Of a DNA stretch of 64,000 nucleotides, positions 33,437 to 42,164 are shown piece by piece. The first letter of the stretch is position 1. The number at the start of each line of letters is the position of its first letter. The notes under the pieces are model-generated. The model was given only the letters and a program-made list of their open reading frames with translations, was not told the origin of the DNA and ran no database searches. The stretch comes from Desulforhabdus amnigena. GTDB lineage: Bacteria; Desulfobacterota; Syntrophobacteria; Syntrophobacterales; Syntrophobacteraceae. Position numbers and translations under genes: made by a program. The stretch covers positions 1,081,001-1,145,000 of the forward strand of contig NZ_BSDR01000001.1 of the NCBI RefSeq assembly GCF_027925305.1, in the 5' to 3' direction.

Positions 33437-33662
33437 GAACCACCTATCCTTGGCAGCGAACATTCCCCTTCAATTCCCCCTCGAGGTGAGACTAAAGGCA
33501 ATGCCGTTGACTTAACCAACTTTCGTCATTCCGACGAAAGCCGGAATCCAGGTCAATTAAGCTTTTCTGGACCCCGGTTTTCACCGGGGTGACTTTAAGT
33601 CAACAACATTGGGGACTAAAGGGGGTGTTCCAAAGCCCATAGGAGGTTTCTGGATAGGCCCT
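33437..33662. repeat. MITE-like repeat, family A, copy 5, interrupted by a family C element
   Basis: Left part ACCTATCCTTGGCAGCGAAC and CCCTTCAATTCCCCCTCGAG; right part GGGGGTGTTCCAAAGCCCAT and GGATAGGCCC. Between them lies the 113-bp element at 33499-33611. Without it the two halves would form an ordinary family A copy of about 110 bp. Confidence 0.85.
33499..33611. mobile_element. Family C MITE-like element with terminal inverted repeats and target duplication
   Basis: 113 bp with ends CAATGCCGTTGACTTAA and TTAAGTCAACAACATTG (15 of 17 bp inverted match). The core has GTCATTCCGACGAAAGCCGG, AATCCAGGTCAATTAAGC and ACCCCGGTTTTCACCGGGGT. GACTAAAGG occurs at 33490-33498 before it and at 33614-33622 after it, consistent with a target duplication made when it entered the family A repeat. 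No coding capacity, so it would need a transposase from elsewhere. Confidence 0.8.
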
Positions 33663-33668
33663 TGGTCC

Positions 33669-35093
33669 TTATACCATGTCGATAACGGTCTTGAGTAAGT
33701 CTGCAGTCATTTGAATTATTTTTGCAGCAGCCTGATAAACCTGCTGATTTTTGAGCATATCGACCATTTCTTCATCGATGGAAACACCTGAAACCGATTG
33801 TTGTTGCGCCTCCAGTTCACTCACCAGACTTCCGTAGAACTCCACTTTAGAATCGGCATCACTCTGTTGAATCCCTATTTTGTAATGAATGTTGCTCAAA
33901 AAATGTCCAAATGTGAAGTCGCCCAACTCGCCAAAGCTGATGCTTTCATCCTGCATCTTTGAAATTTCAAGTGAAAGTTCCGAAATGTTCTGAATCTCAT
34001 TGTTGGTTTCCGTGGCCATGCTCTTCGCCAAATCCGAAACGACCTGAATACTTTCGGCTGGATTCCCAGAGCCTCCCGTTTCAAATACGGGGTATAAGGA
34101 ATTGATTTGCTCAGCCAGGTTATCAGCGAAACTATTCAGCTGATCGAGTGAATCGTCTATCACATGCCGAGCTTTGATCAATCCATTCAGACTTCCGCCG
34201 GAAATCTCACCCTCCCCCGGCGAAGGTGTGACCGCCACTCCAGAGGAAGCAGCGGAATCGTAGTCGAAGGAACGATATTCAATCAGCTTTCCCTCCACGG
34301 AGTCGGTTGCCAGGGTCAGCTCTCCGGCTTTGTCGTGAGAGACAAGCACCACGGGGTCCGTACTCGAGTTTCTGTAATCGAGGGTAACCGTCAGAGACCC
34401 GTCCTGCTCTTCGCTATAGCGAATGGGGATGATTTCTGAAAGATCCTTGATCGCCTGATAACGTTGATCTCGAAGATCGTTTGCCGTCCGGCCCGGGTTT
34501 TCCGACAAACGAATCTCCGCGTTCATGGACGCTATCCGGTCCAAAAGAGCATTGACTGTGCTCTTTACTGAGCCATCGTTTCCGACCGCCCTTTCAAGTT
34601 CGCCATTGATGTCTTCCGCCAGACCTTCAAGATTATGGTAGGCACCATTGATCTCCTCCACCAAACGCTTTGCCGCTTGAGCGACCCCTTCTTTTTCCGT
34701 CTCTCCGGTCGGATTCCGGTGAAGCAGATCCCAGGACTCCCAAAACGAACCCAACGCACCTGAAATTCCCGATTCCCCATCGTCCGAAAAATATGCCTCT
34801 ACCAGGCTTAAGTGAGAAGTCAGCGTCTCCGATTGCGATTTTTCAGAAATACTATTTACAAGACGCCGTTCGACAAACTGATCACGCTGCTGCACCACCG
34901 TGGCAACATTGGCCCCCATGCCAACCCAGCCGCCACGGAATCGATACGCCGGATTCGTACTCATGACAACTTTCTGGCGTGCATAAGCCGCATTGTCGGC
35001 ATTGGCTATATTGTGCGACGTTGTCTGGATGGAAACCTGAGTATTCAGAAGCGTATTCTTGGCAACTTCCAGAGTAAAGTTCAGGCTACCCAT
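33669..35093 (-). CDS. flgK: Flagellar hook-associated protein FlgK (HAP1)
   Basis: 474 residues. N-terminus FTLEVAKNTLLNTQVSIQTT and SHNIANADNAAYARQKVVM (the rod/hook family ANNLAN-type motif). Middle GSFWESWDLLHRNPTGETEK. C-terminus SGVSIDEEMVDMLKNQQVYQ and AAAKIIQMTADLLKTVIDMV. It caps the hook and joins it to FlgL. AGGGAG lies 7 bp before the ATG. It starts 2 bp after the flgN stop, so the pair is coupled. Confidence 0.95.
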   Translation of the reverse strand: MGSLNFTLEVAKNTLLNTQVSIQTTSHNIANADNAAYARQKVVMSTNPAYRFRGGWVGMGANVATVVQQRDQFVERRLVNSISEKSQSETLTSHLSLVEAYFSDDGESGISGALGSFWESWDLLHRNPTGETEKEGVAQAAKRLVEEINGAYHNLEGLAEDINGELERAVGNDGSVKSTVNALLDRIASMNAEIRLSENPGRTANDLRDQRYQAIKDLSEIIPIRYSEEQDGSLTVTLDYRNSSTDPVVLVSHDKAGELTLATDSVEGKLIEYRSFDYDSAASSGVAVTPSPGEGEISGGSLNGLIKARHVIDDSLDQLNSFADNLAEQINSLYPVFETGGSGNPAESIQVVSDLAKSMATETNNEIQNISELSLEISKMQDESISFGELGDFTFGHFLSNIHYKIGIQQSDADSKVEFYGSLVSELEAQQQSVSGVSIDEEMVDMLKNQQVYQAAAKIIQMTADLLKTVIDMV

Positions 35094-35095
35094 GG

Positions 35096-35563
35096 CTATA
35101 TCTCCCTGCTGACCCTGAGTCCCTTCAACGACATCTTACTGAGCGGATTCGAATTATTCCCGGAGTAGCTTCCTCCGACCAGGACGTTGAGATATTCCCG
35201 GCAGTATTCCAACGATCCTTCAACGAGAACATGATTCATACGGTTCATACGCTCGATCTCAAGGAGATTACCCATGAAAGTCTTGACACTCTCGCTTTCT
35301 CCCAGGGTGGTATCCTCCTCGCCAATCCTTTCGAGTTCTCCCAGCATCTGCGTCATACGCTGTATCAGAAATTCCTTTTCCGGAAGGAGCTCCAAAAGCC
35401 TATCGCTTTGAAAATGCTTCAAGGCTTCAAACTCTTCATGGAGTATCCGCATCAAGCTCTGAACCGTCTTGCTAAAGGCTTCCAAGAGGCTTGATTGAAA
35501 CTCTGAAACATTGGAAGATTCCGGGTCGGATACATTCAGACAAGAGCGATTATCATGACTCAT
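35096..35563 (-). CDS. flgN: Flagellar export chaperone FlgN
   Basis: 155 residues, helical: LLEAFSKTVQSLMRILHEEF, EALKHFQSDRLLELLPEKEF, MGNLLEIERMNRMNHVLVEG, ending SLKGLRVSREI. This is the usual FlgN layout for the chaperone of FlgK and FlgL, which lie directly downstream. A TTG one codon upstream is possible. No strong ribosome binding site is visible. Identification combines helical profile, size and position. Confidence 0.85.
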   Translation of the reverse strand: MSHDNRSCLNVSDPESSNVSEFQSSLLEAFSKTVQSLMRILHEEFEALKHFQSDRLLELLPEKEFLIQRMTQMLGELERIGEEDTTLGESESVKTFMGNLLEIERMNRMNHVLVEGSLEYCREYLNVLVGGSYSGNNSNPLSKMSLKGLRVSREI

Positions 35564-35660
35564 CAATGGATTACACTTTCTTTGAAGGATCAGAGATCAG
35601 ATCGAAACATGCGGAATATAATTTACGGCACGAAAGATTTTGCCATCAAAGCACGCCTGT

Positions 35661-35963
35661 TCATGAATCTTCCCGACCATCCTTCTGAATCAAGGGTAAA
35701 AGTTGCCGATACAGAGTCTCTCCCAACCCTAACTCGCCGCTTTTGCTCATCATCCTTGCGACGGACTCGTTCATCATCCCTTCGTAGACCTCCCGCCCGG
35801 TGTCTGCAGATTCGGTGCTGAGGGAGTTCTGCCTCATATCCTTCAGGAGATTGTTCATCATGATGGCTTCGAAGCTCTGACAACACTCTTTGAGCCGGTT
35901 CTTTTGATTTTCCCCATCCCTGTTCGGTTCCGGATTCACACGTGACGCGCCGATTTTCAGCAT
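35661..35963 (-). CDS. flgJ: Rod-binding protein FlgJ, muramidase-less form
   Basis: 100 residues from ATG 35963 (GGAGG 5-6 bp upstream); a GTG at 35996 would add 11. It is only the FlgJ N-terminal rod-binding domain: CQSFEAIMMNNLLKDMRQNS, YEGMMNESVARMMSKSGELG and LGETLYRQLLPLIQ. The C-terminal glucosaminidase of enterobacterial FlgJ is missing, as in many deltaproteobacteria. It acts as the rod cap. The separate lysozyme-like protein at 28 kb may do the wall cutting. It lies between the motB pair and flgN. Confidence 0.88.
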   Translation of the reverse strand: MLKIGASRVNPEPNRDGENQKNRLKECCQSFEAIMMNNLLKDMRQNSLSTESADTGREVYEGMMNESVARMMSKSGELGLGETLYRQLLPLIQKDGREDS

Positions 35964-35992
35964 CTTTTCCTCCATGACTTCACAAAACCGGA

Positions 35993-36742
35993 TCACTTCT
36001 CCCTTTTGAAAATGATTTCGACTCTGCGATTCATCTCTCTACCCGCCTCAGTTTCGTTGGAAGCAATGGGATGCGAGCTTCCATAACCGCCCATGCCCAT
36101 CTGCCTCGGATCCGTATCACATCGATTCAAGAGGAACTCAAGCACCGCCTGAGCCCGCGCCAGCGAAAGATCTTCATTGGATGCAAAGCTTTGCGTATGG
36201 ATCGGAATGTTGTCCGTGTGCCCTTCAACAAAAACGGAATAGTTGGATTCACGAATAAAATCCCCTAGTTTCATTAGGATTGGAAAAGCTCGTGGATTGA
36301 GTGTTGCGCTCCCCTTTTCAAACAACAGCTTGTCTCCAAATATAAATGAGAATTTTCCCGTTGCACGGGATCTTTTCACCCATACGGCATTACCCGAGGA
36401 AACGAGAAGATTGAATTTTTGATCGGAAGAAACTTCTTCTTTTCTGACCTCGTCCAGGTCGCGAATATCCAGCACATAAACACTCTGCAGACTCTTGCAG
36501 AGGTCTTTGATGGCCAGGTCCCTCGGCAGAATGACGCTTTCATGGTCGTTATAATAGAGCGCGCCACTGGAGGCGGAAAAGTTGTTGAAGGCTATTCTGA
36601 AAGCGCGTTGGTTCAAGGAAGACATCGACAGGAGAAGAACGAAAAAGGTGAGAAGCAGAGTACACAGGTCGGAAAAGGTCACCAACCACGAAGCCTCTCC
36701 CCCTCCGTTGCCTTCCCCTTCCTGATTCTTCTTCTTTCTCAC
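35993..36742 (-). CDS. motB: MotB-family stator protein, second copy
   Basis: 249 residues. A single transmembrane helix at about 22-42 with the essential Asp D25 in VTFSDLCTLLLTFFVLLLSM. A plug/linker region of about 90 residues follows. The OmpA-like domain (about 125-245) has FIFGDKLLFEKGSATL, VFVEGHTDNIPI, NEDLSLARAQAVLEFLL and REMNRRVEIIF for peptidoglycan binding. The FFVLLLS helix resembles the sodium-type PomB, but ion choice cannot be proven. GTG start. It follows the first motB by 44 bp; the two are different (the second has a more canonical OmpA domain). Confidence 0.9.
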   Translation of the reverse strand: MRKKKNQEGEGNGGGEASWLVTFSDLCTLLLTFFVLLLSMSSLNQRAFRIAFNNFSASSGALYYNDHESVILPRDLAIKDLCKSLQSVYVLDIRDLDEVRKEEVSSDQKFNLLVSSGNAVWVKRSRATGKFSFIFGDKLLFEKGSATLNPRAFPILMKLGDFIRESNYSVFVEGHTDNIPIHTQSFASNEDLSLARAQAVLEFLLNRCDTDPRQMGMGGYGSSHPIASNETEAGREMNRRVEIIFKREK

Positions 36743-36786
36743 CCCGCCCCCATTCCTGTTTCAGGCTCTCTTCGCTACAAAGAAAT

Positions 36787-37617
36787 TCAGAAGTTCTCTT
36801 TCGTTTCGTTCTTTTCAGCGGGAAACACTTGAAAGAAAAAATTCTTATAGCTGAATCCTTTCGCTGGAACCGATCTGACCTCCAGCAAAGCTTCAGGGAT
36901 GATTTCATCCTTTCCAACAATGATATCCACCCGCTGATTTCGGCTGCCCATCTCCACTTGCTGTTCACTCTTCACGATGGGATAATAATAACTGAATCCA
37001 TTGGCGATCATTTGTTCCTCAGGAACTCCAGCCTGCCCAAAAAAAGTGTAGATGACCTGTGCCCGCTTGCTTGAAAGGTACCAGGAACGCTCCTGTATGT
37101 GGTCTTTATAGATGCCATTTTTCAATATCTCGTGGATGTCTGTGTGCCCCTGAATCTCGATTTCCCTTTTTGTGGACTTCAAGTAACTCGCCAGGCGGAT
37201 CAGATAGTCTTTAATTCCCGGGCAAATCTCTGCGGATTGAGGAAAAAAGAGGATCTTCTCACTGATGCGAATGATGATTCTGTCGTTTTCCTGAAGGACT
37301 TGAATATCGGCATCCACATTATTCTGCATGGTGATTTCTTTGAGCATTTCAATATCGACACCCTCGCTCTTATTGATGGGAGAAGTGAATTCCCGTGGAT
37401 CCGAACCCTTCTCTTTGCCGATGGCGGAGCGCCCTCCACTGAGAAATCCAAAGGCGCCTACAAGGGAATCGAGAGCCTTCCGCTGACGCGTTTCATCGAT
37501 GGTCGACATGCTCAGAAGAAGAACAAAAAAGGTCAAGAGCAAGGTGGTCAGGTCTGCAAAGGTAGTGAGCCAACTGGCCCCCGGTGAACTTTCTTCCTGC
37601 TTTTTTTTCCTGGCCAT
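36787..37617 (-). CDS. motB: MotB-family stator protein, first copy
   Basis: 276 residues. Transmembrane helix at about 19-39 with Asp D22 in TTFADLTTLLLTFFVLLLSM. Longer periplasmic linker than the second copy. The OmpA-like domain has IRISEKILFFPQSAEICPG, IEIQGHTDIHEI and LSSKRAQVIYTFF; the segment SRNQRVDIIVGKDE is present, followed by a 35-residue extra tail. The GHTDI sequence lacks the usual Asn/Asp and the insert IYKDHIQERSWY is unusual, so it may bind the wall or a ring partner differently. No motA precedes it. It lies 15 bp after flgI. Confidence 0.88.
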   Translation of the reverse strand: MARKKKQEESSPGASWLTTFADLTTLLLTFFVLLLSMSTIDETRQRKALDSLVGAFGFLSGGRSAIGKEKGSDPREFTSPINKSEGVDIEMLKEITMQNNVDADIQVLQENDRIIIRISEKILFFPQSAEICPGIKDYLIRLASYLKSTKREIEIQGHTDIHEILKNGIYKDHIQERSWYLSSKRAQVIYTFFGQAGVPEEQMIANGFSYYYPIVKSEQQVEMGSRNQRVDIIVGKDEIIPEALLEVRSVPAKGFSYKNFFFQVFPAEKNETKENF

Positions 37618-37632
37618 GAGGCAATACCCGGT

Positions 37633-38751
37633 TTAAATGAATTCAAGTTCAGCCTGCATCGCCCCGGCTGCGCGAATGGCTTGTAGAATGTTGATAAGAT
37701 CACGAGGGGTAGCCCCAATGGCATTCAACCCCTTGACCACCTGACCGATGGTTACGCCTCCTCCCACAATGGATATATGCCCCTTCTCTTCTTCTACATT
37801 CACTTCGCTTTGAGGAACTACGACCGTCTGTCCCTTACCGAAAGGCTGGGGTTGAGAAACGCTGGGCGTTTCAGAGATCTGGACCGTCAGATTCCCATGG
37901 GCCACAGCCACAGGAGAAATCCGAACATTCTCCCCTATCACGATGGTCCCTGTCCGTTCATTGACCACAATTTTGGCTACTTCATCGGGTTGAACTTCTA
38001 TGCTCTCCACCCGGCTGATAAGCCCCACAATATTTTGCTGATAGCTTTCCGGAACCTGTACCTTGATGGTCGCTGCATCCATTGCCTGTGCAACAGAGTC
38101 TCCCAAGGTCTCGTTGACTCTTTTAGAGACCTTATTGGCCGTGGAAAAATCGGGATTGCTCAATACCAGATCCAACTGCTGCAAATTACCATAAGGCACG
38201 GGAACTTCCTGTTCGACAAGAGCACCACCACTCACAAAACCGACTGTCGGGTGGTTTTTTTGCACTCCGCTCCCACTGGCCCCCGATACGCTGAAGCCAC
38301 CTACAGAAATGGGGCCCTGGGCCACGGCGTAGGTTTTTCCATCGGGCCCCTGGAGCGGGGTCATCAGGAGGGTTCCTCCCTCCAGGCTCTTGGCGTCGCC
38401 TATGGAAGAAACCTGAACATCCACCCGGCTTCCTTTGCGCACAAACGACGGCAGTTTGGCTGTCGCCATGACCGCCGCTACATTTTTCACCTTGACCTGA
38501 TCCGGATTGACATGGATGCCCATGTTGTCAAGCAGGTTTGCCAGAGTATTTACGGTAAACTGCGTTTTGTTGTTGTCGCCGGTGCCGTTCAATCCGACAA
38601 TGAGCCCATAGCCGATCAACTGATTGGGGCGGTCTCCCATAAAGGAAGCGATATCTTTAATTCTCGCAGCGGAAGCAGGAAAGACATGGAACTGAAGCAG
38701 AAGAAACACGCTCAACAAAAGAAACAGATTTCGTCTGAACACCTCACACAC
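37633..38751 (-). CDS. flgI: Flagellar P-ring protein FlgI
   Basis: 372 residues. Sec signal peptide (LFLLLSVFLLLQFHVFPASAA) cut near residue 28. Mature FlgI marks: ARIKDIASFMGDRPNQLIGYG, LIVGLNGTGDNNKT, QVSSIGDAKSLEGGTLLMTP and GRAGAMQ-like C-terminus AIRAAGAMQAELEFI. It forms the periplasmic P ring. GTG start at 38751; a GTG three codons later is also possible. 3 bp gap to flgH. Needs FlgA as chaperone, encoded two genes upstream. P and L ring genes fit a Gram-negative envelope. Confidence 0.96.
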   Translation of the reverse strand: MCEVFRRNLFLLLSVFLLLQFHVFPASAARIKDIASFMGDRPNQLIGYGLIVGLNGTGDNNKTQFTVNTLANLLDNMGIHVNPDQVKVKNVAAVMATAKLPSFVRKGSRVDVQVSSIGDAKSLEGGTLLMTPLQGPDGKTYAVAQGPISVGGFSVSGASGSGVQKNHPTVGFVSGGALVEQEVPVPYGNLQQLDLVLSNPDFSTANKVSKRVNETLGDSVAQAMDAATIKVQVPESYQQNIVGLISRVESIEVQPDEVAKIVVNERTGTIVIGENVRISPVAVAHGNLTVQISETPSVSQPQPFGKGQTVVVPQSEVNVEEEKGHISIVGGGVTIGQVVKGLNAIGATPRDLINILQAIRAAGAMQAELEFI

Positions 38752-38754
38752 CTC

Positions 38755-39543
38755 TTAGAAAGGGGAAACCAAATCGAAGAGCTGAAGCAGCCAGCCCGGT
38801 TTCTGTTGCTGAGTGAGCGGCCCCTTGCCTTCAAAGAAGATCTTGGCATCCGCAATATTTTGTGAAAGAACCGCATTGTTCCTGCTGATGTCATTGGGCC
38901 GCACGACCCCTTCCAAAACAATCTGCTGCATTTCATTGTTCACCTTGGTCCATCGCGAACCCCTGATGAGCAAATTGCCGTTTGGCAGAATATCCACGAC
39001 TGTTGCCGTCATATACGCTGTCATGGAATCCGACTTGGACGTGCTGCCGGCTCCAGTAAAACCACTCCCGAATGTGCCCTCATACCCTCCAAATTCCACG
39101 GGATTGAGAATGGTTTTGTTGCCTGCAGTCAAGCCATTGAATTTGAAGTTGCCATTCATGGTCTTTTCCCGGCTGGTATCCGTCATTGACGACTTGCTGG
39201 CCTTGGATATTTCGCTGACCGTTATGGTGAGAATGTCACCGATCTTTCGAGCTTTAATGTCCTGGAACATGGAGCTATTGCCTTCCACCCACAAAGAACC
39301 GCTGGGAGGTTGTTGCACGGACTTATATTCCTGCACTATCGAAGGGGGTTGCGAGGTGGGGATGGTCATTTGCGCAGGAGGGACGGGATTCAAGGGAGGA
39401 GCTTCGACTTTGTGAAGCTGTTGAGATGCACACCCAAAAAAGAAGAACAGCAATAGGAATGGAAGGATTTTAACCGCCCTCGCCATGGAGAAATATCGAC
39501 AGAAAAATGAAATCAATTCTAAGACTCGCTTCACCTGGGACAT
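38755..39543 (-). CDS. flgH: Flagellar L-ring lipoprotein FlgH
   Basis: 262 residues. Lipobox Cys at residue 39 (LLFFFFGC). The signal peptide would be long because the best ribosome binding site (GGAGGG, 4 bp) serves the ATG at 39543; an internal Met 19 residues later would give a normal signal but has no ribosome binding site. FlgH body: SLWVEGNSSMFQDIKARKIG, DILTITVSEISKASKSS, GNLLIRGSRWTKVNNEMQQI and VLEGVVRPNDISRNNAVLSQ. It forms the outer-membrane L ring. Confidence 0.95.
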   Translation of the reverse strand: MSQVKRVLELISFFCRYFSMARAVKILPFLLLFFFFGCASQQLHKVEAPPLNPVPPAQMTIPTSQPPSIVQEYKSVQQPPSGSLWVEGNSSMFQDIKARKIGDILTITVSEISKASKSSMTDTSREKTMNGNFKFNGLTAGNKTILNPVEFGGYEGTFGSGFTGAGSTSKSDSMTAYMTATVVDILPNGNLLIRGSRWTKVNNEMQQIVLEGVVRPNDISRNNAVLSQNIADAKIFFEGKGPLTQQQKPGWLLQLFDLVSPF

Positions 39544-39564
39544 GAATCCCTCCGTGCTATCCCG

Positions 39565-40611
39565 TCAGGGAATCGCATAAACCGTTTCCCCATCAACGAC
39601 TCTGCAATCGATCGTGCGCCTTGATTTTATGTTCGACACACGGATGGTAGCACCCTCGCTACCCTCTTCCAGACTCTTTCCACTTGCTGTCACGCGCAAA
39701 CCTGGTTGTTCATACACAATGGTGACCGCATCACCACGCTTGAGGGCGAGAGGTTCATCGAAGTCCTCAAGCTTCAGGGGCTGCAAAAATCCCACATCCC
39801 GCAAGAGGCGCTTGCCGATCACCTGGTCCGATTGAGTAACAAAACCCACAGCCCCATCCGCTACATTGATGCGCTTTTCTTCAATATCTGAAGGCCCCAC
39901 CACGCTATTGCGCTTCATGGGGTGGCGGGAGTGCAGAACATTCTGGTAGAGTTCCACCCGCCCCGATACTTTGGCGCTGTCGATCTTTTTCCCATCCACA
40001 TAAAAATCGATTTCGACCGCTACATCGCCCAAACAACGCTCCCCGGGAGAGGCGTTTACTCTATAAGTGACTTCTCCCGCAGGCATTGACAGATTGTCGT
40101 CACACCGGATGTTGTTGATGACGATATCGCTCGCATCCCTGGAGATGCGAGCCAAAATGAATTCGCGAAAAATTTTCTCAATTTTTTCCCGGTGGATCTG
40201 AACCGATTCGCTGACCACGACGATTCGGTCGGGCAATCGGATCGTAAACTCCGACGGATCGTACCCGTGGTCGCTGAGAAACGTATTGAGATAACTGCGT
40301 AATCGATCACCTTGAACGAATTTCTCTTCACCCACTGCAGGACTTTGTCCGATGCTTTCCCGGCTCAAAAGAACCTTCAGATCGGCTGGAACCGTGTTTG
40401 AGTCAAAAAGATCCAACAAAGAGACATCTTTTCCTTTAACTTCCACTCTATCGAGCCCGTTCAACTCCTGACTGTAAGCCTGAGACTCACAGGGAAACGA
40501 TGGCCACCACACACCACCCGGCAGTCCCCAGGAAATCAACTGCAAAACAAAAAAGAACATGAGGCTCTGCTGCAAGAGTGTTCCACCCATCGGGCTCACT
40601 TTCCTGATCAT
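39565..40611 (-). CDS. flgA: Flagellar P-ring chaperone FlgA
   Basis: 348 residues with an N-terminal signal (SLMFFFVLQLISWGLPGG). FlgA proteins are often about 220-250 long; the extra part is an N-terminal domain with LDLFDSNTVPADLKVLLSRE. The C-terminal SAF-like domain has VVGPSDIEEKRINVADGAVG, IGKRLLRDVGFLQPLKLEDF and GDAVTIVYEQPGLRVTASG. It assists P-ring assembly in the periplasm. Start overlaps the flgG stop (TAATG), so translation is coupled. Confidence 0.92.
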   Translation of the reverse strand: MIRKVSPMGGTLLQQSLMFFFVLQLISWGLPGGVWWPSFPCESQAYSQELNGLDRVEVKGKDVSLLDLFDSNTVPADLKVLLSRESIGQSPAVGEEKFVQGDRLRSYLNTFLSDHGYDPSEFTIRLPDRIVVVSESVQIHREKIEKIFREFILARISRDASDIVINNIRCDDNLSMPAGEVTYRVNASPGERCLGDVAVEIDFYVDGKKIDSAKVSGRVELYQNVLHSRHPMKRNSVVGPSDIEEKRINVADGAVGFVTQSDQVIGKRLLRDVGFLQPLKLEDFDEPLALKRGDAVTIVYEQPGLRVTASGKSLEEGSEGATIRVSNIKSRRTIDCRVVDGETVYAIP

Positions 40612-41393
40612 TATGCTTTTACATTATTTGCGATCTGGAGCATTTCATCCGAAGCCTTGATGACCTTGGAATTGGCTTCATAAGCCCTTTGACCAACAAT
40701 CATATTGACCATCTCTTCTACGACATCGACATTGGCATTTTCCAGAAACCCCTGGAGCAGGCTCCCCAAGCCATCGCTGCCGGGCTGTCCGTCGGTCGCT
40801 TCCCCCGATGCCTCTGTAGGAACAAAGTAATTCTTCCCTATACTGGAAAGCCCTGCAGGATTGGGGAAATCCGTAATGTTCAGGGTTTCGTTGGCCACTA
40901 CATTTCCCGCCTGATCTACCGCCGTCAAAGTTCCCCCGGCGTCGATATTGATGGTCGTAGCTGTCACGGGAATGGCGATCTCGGGCTGAAGACGGTTTCC
41001 CTCGGAATCACAAATGAATCCTTCTTCATTCAACTTGAAGGTGCCTGCGCGTGTATAGACCTCTTCCGATCCTCGCAACACCTTGAAAAAACCTTTGCCT
41101 TCAATTGCAAGATCAAGTTTGTTGCCGGTTTCCACAAAATTTCCCTGAGTGAAATTTTTCTGAACGGAAACGGTTTTCGTTCCCATACCCACCTGAACTC
41201 CCACTGGAAGCTGAGCATCATTGGAAGTCTTGGCACCTGGAGGTATAATGTTTTGGTACATCAGATCTTCGAAGTTGGCGCGGCTCTGTTTGTACCCCGT
41301 CGTATTGGCGTTGGACAAATTGTGGGCGATCACGTCCATATTCAACTGCTGTGCTCCCATACCGGTCGCTGCTGTCCAAAGACTGCGAATCAT
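40611..41393 (-). CDS. flgG: Flagellar distal rod protein FlgG
   Basis: 260 residues, standard length. N-terminus MIRSLWTAATGMGAQQLNMD and VIAHNLSNANTTGYKQSRAN; FEDLMYQ; DLAIEGKGFFKV; C-terminus LENANVDVVEEMVNMIVGQR and AYEANSKVIKASDEMLQIAN. These are diagnostic for FlgG. Part of the flgF-flgG-flgA-flgH-flgI run. Confidence 0.97.
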   Translation of the reverse strand: MIRSLWTAATGMGAQQLNMDVIAHNLSNANTTGYKQSRANFEDLMYQNIIPPGAKTSNDAQLPVGVQVGMGTKTVSVQKNFTQGNFVETGNKLDLAIEGKGFFKVLRGSEEVYTRAGTFKLNEEGFICDSEGNRLQPEIAIPVTATTINIDAGGTLTAVDQAGNVVANETLNITDFPNPAGLSSIGKNYFVPTEASGEATDGQPGSDGLGSLLQGFLENANVDVVEEMVNMIVGQRAYEANSKVIKASDEMLQIANNVKA

Positions 41394-41409
41394 GCTTTCT
41401 GCCTCCTCG

Positions 41410-42117
41410 TTACTGGCTGCCCAATTTGTTGATCAATTGAGAATCTTCCTGTTGAAAAAATTGCAGCGTTTTTTGATAAGCCTCGTAATTTCTCTGGGTA
41501 TCGATCATAAGCGCCATTTCTTCCACTGGATTGAAGTTTGCTTCCTCCAGTGATCCCTGCTGCACGATGGTATCCGGTGCCGGAACAGGCTGTACATTCT
41601 CTTCTTTGGGCTTGAAATAACCATTGTCTGTTTTTTCCAGCAACGAATTCTCAGAAAACTTGACTATATCGAGAGTATCCACCGCCGCATATTCACCATT
41701 TCCAAGACCATCGGACTCTCCCTTGTCAAGTATTTGACCATTTCGTTCTATGCGCACATCAGCTCCGGATAACGTGATGGGGCCATTTTGGCCCAACACC
41801 GGCCACCCTTCCTGTGTCACCAGAACATTGTCTTTGTTGAGGCTCAAATTGCCTTCACGCGTATAGACCGTTCCCTTGTCACTTTGTACACGCAGGAACC
41901 CTTCCCCGGAGAGCGCGACGTCAAGGGGCTGTCCAGTATTCCTCATATTTCCCTGATCCATTCGCGTGTAAGTCGTCTGGCGGATAAAATCACTGAAGTG
42001 GACATTGTCTTTCTTGTAGCCTGCAGTCTCGATATTCGAGAGATTGTTCGCAATCACTTCCAGACGTTTTTCCTGTTGTCTGGCTCCCAACACAACGGCA
42101 TGAAGTCCTAATCGCAT
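41410..42117 (-). CDS. flgF: Flagellar proximal rod protein FlgF
   Basis: 235 residues. N-terminus LHAVVLGARQQEKRLEVIAN, NLSNIETAGYKKDNVHFSDF; DVALSGEGFLRVQSDKGTVY; C-terminus EEANFNPVEEMALMIDTQRN and YEAYQKTLQFFQQEDSQLIN. Start choice: AAGGAG lies 9 bp before the ATG at 42117; an ATG seven codons earlier overlaps the ribosome binding site. First gene of the rod, ring and junction run; a sigma-54 promoter candidate lies just upstream at 42149-42164. Confidence 0.93.
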   Translation of the reverse strand: MRLGLHAVVLGARQQEKRLEVIANNLSNIETAGYKKDNVHFSDFIRQTTYTRMDQGNMRNTGQPLDVALSGEGFLRVQSDKGTVYTREGNLSLNKDNVLVTQEGWPVLGQNGPITLSGADVRIERNGQILDKGESDGLGNGEYAAVDTLDIVKFSENSLLEKTDNGYFKPKEENVQPVPAPDTIVQQGSLEEANFNPVEEMALMIDTQRNYEAYQKTLQFFQQEDSQLINKLGSQ

Positions 42118-42148
42118 GGCCTTGCTCTCCTTTTGCATTCTTTAGAGA

Positions 42149-42164
42149 AGCAACGATAATGCCA
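42149..42164 (-). promoter_or_regulatory. Sigma-54 promoter candidate for the flgF operon
   Basis: On the minus strand TGGCATTATCGTTGCT, 10 bp between GG and GC, very like the fliK promoter TGGCATTTCTCTTGCT. The predicted start is near 42138, about 21 nt before the flgF ATG. It would drive flgF to flgL. Confidence 0.85.

Noticed and set aside
35700-35713. GCCGATAC inside the flgJ region as a sigma-28 -10 box
   Set aside because: No -35 match at 11-12 bp and it lies within a gene on the opposite strand.
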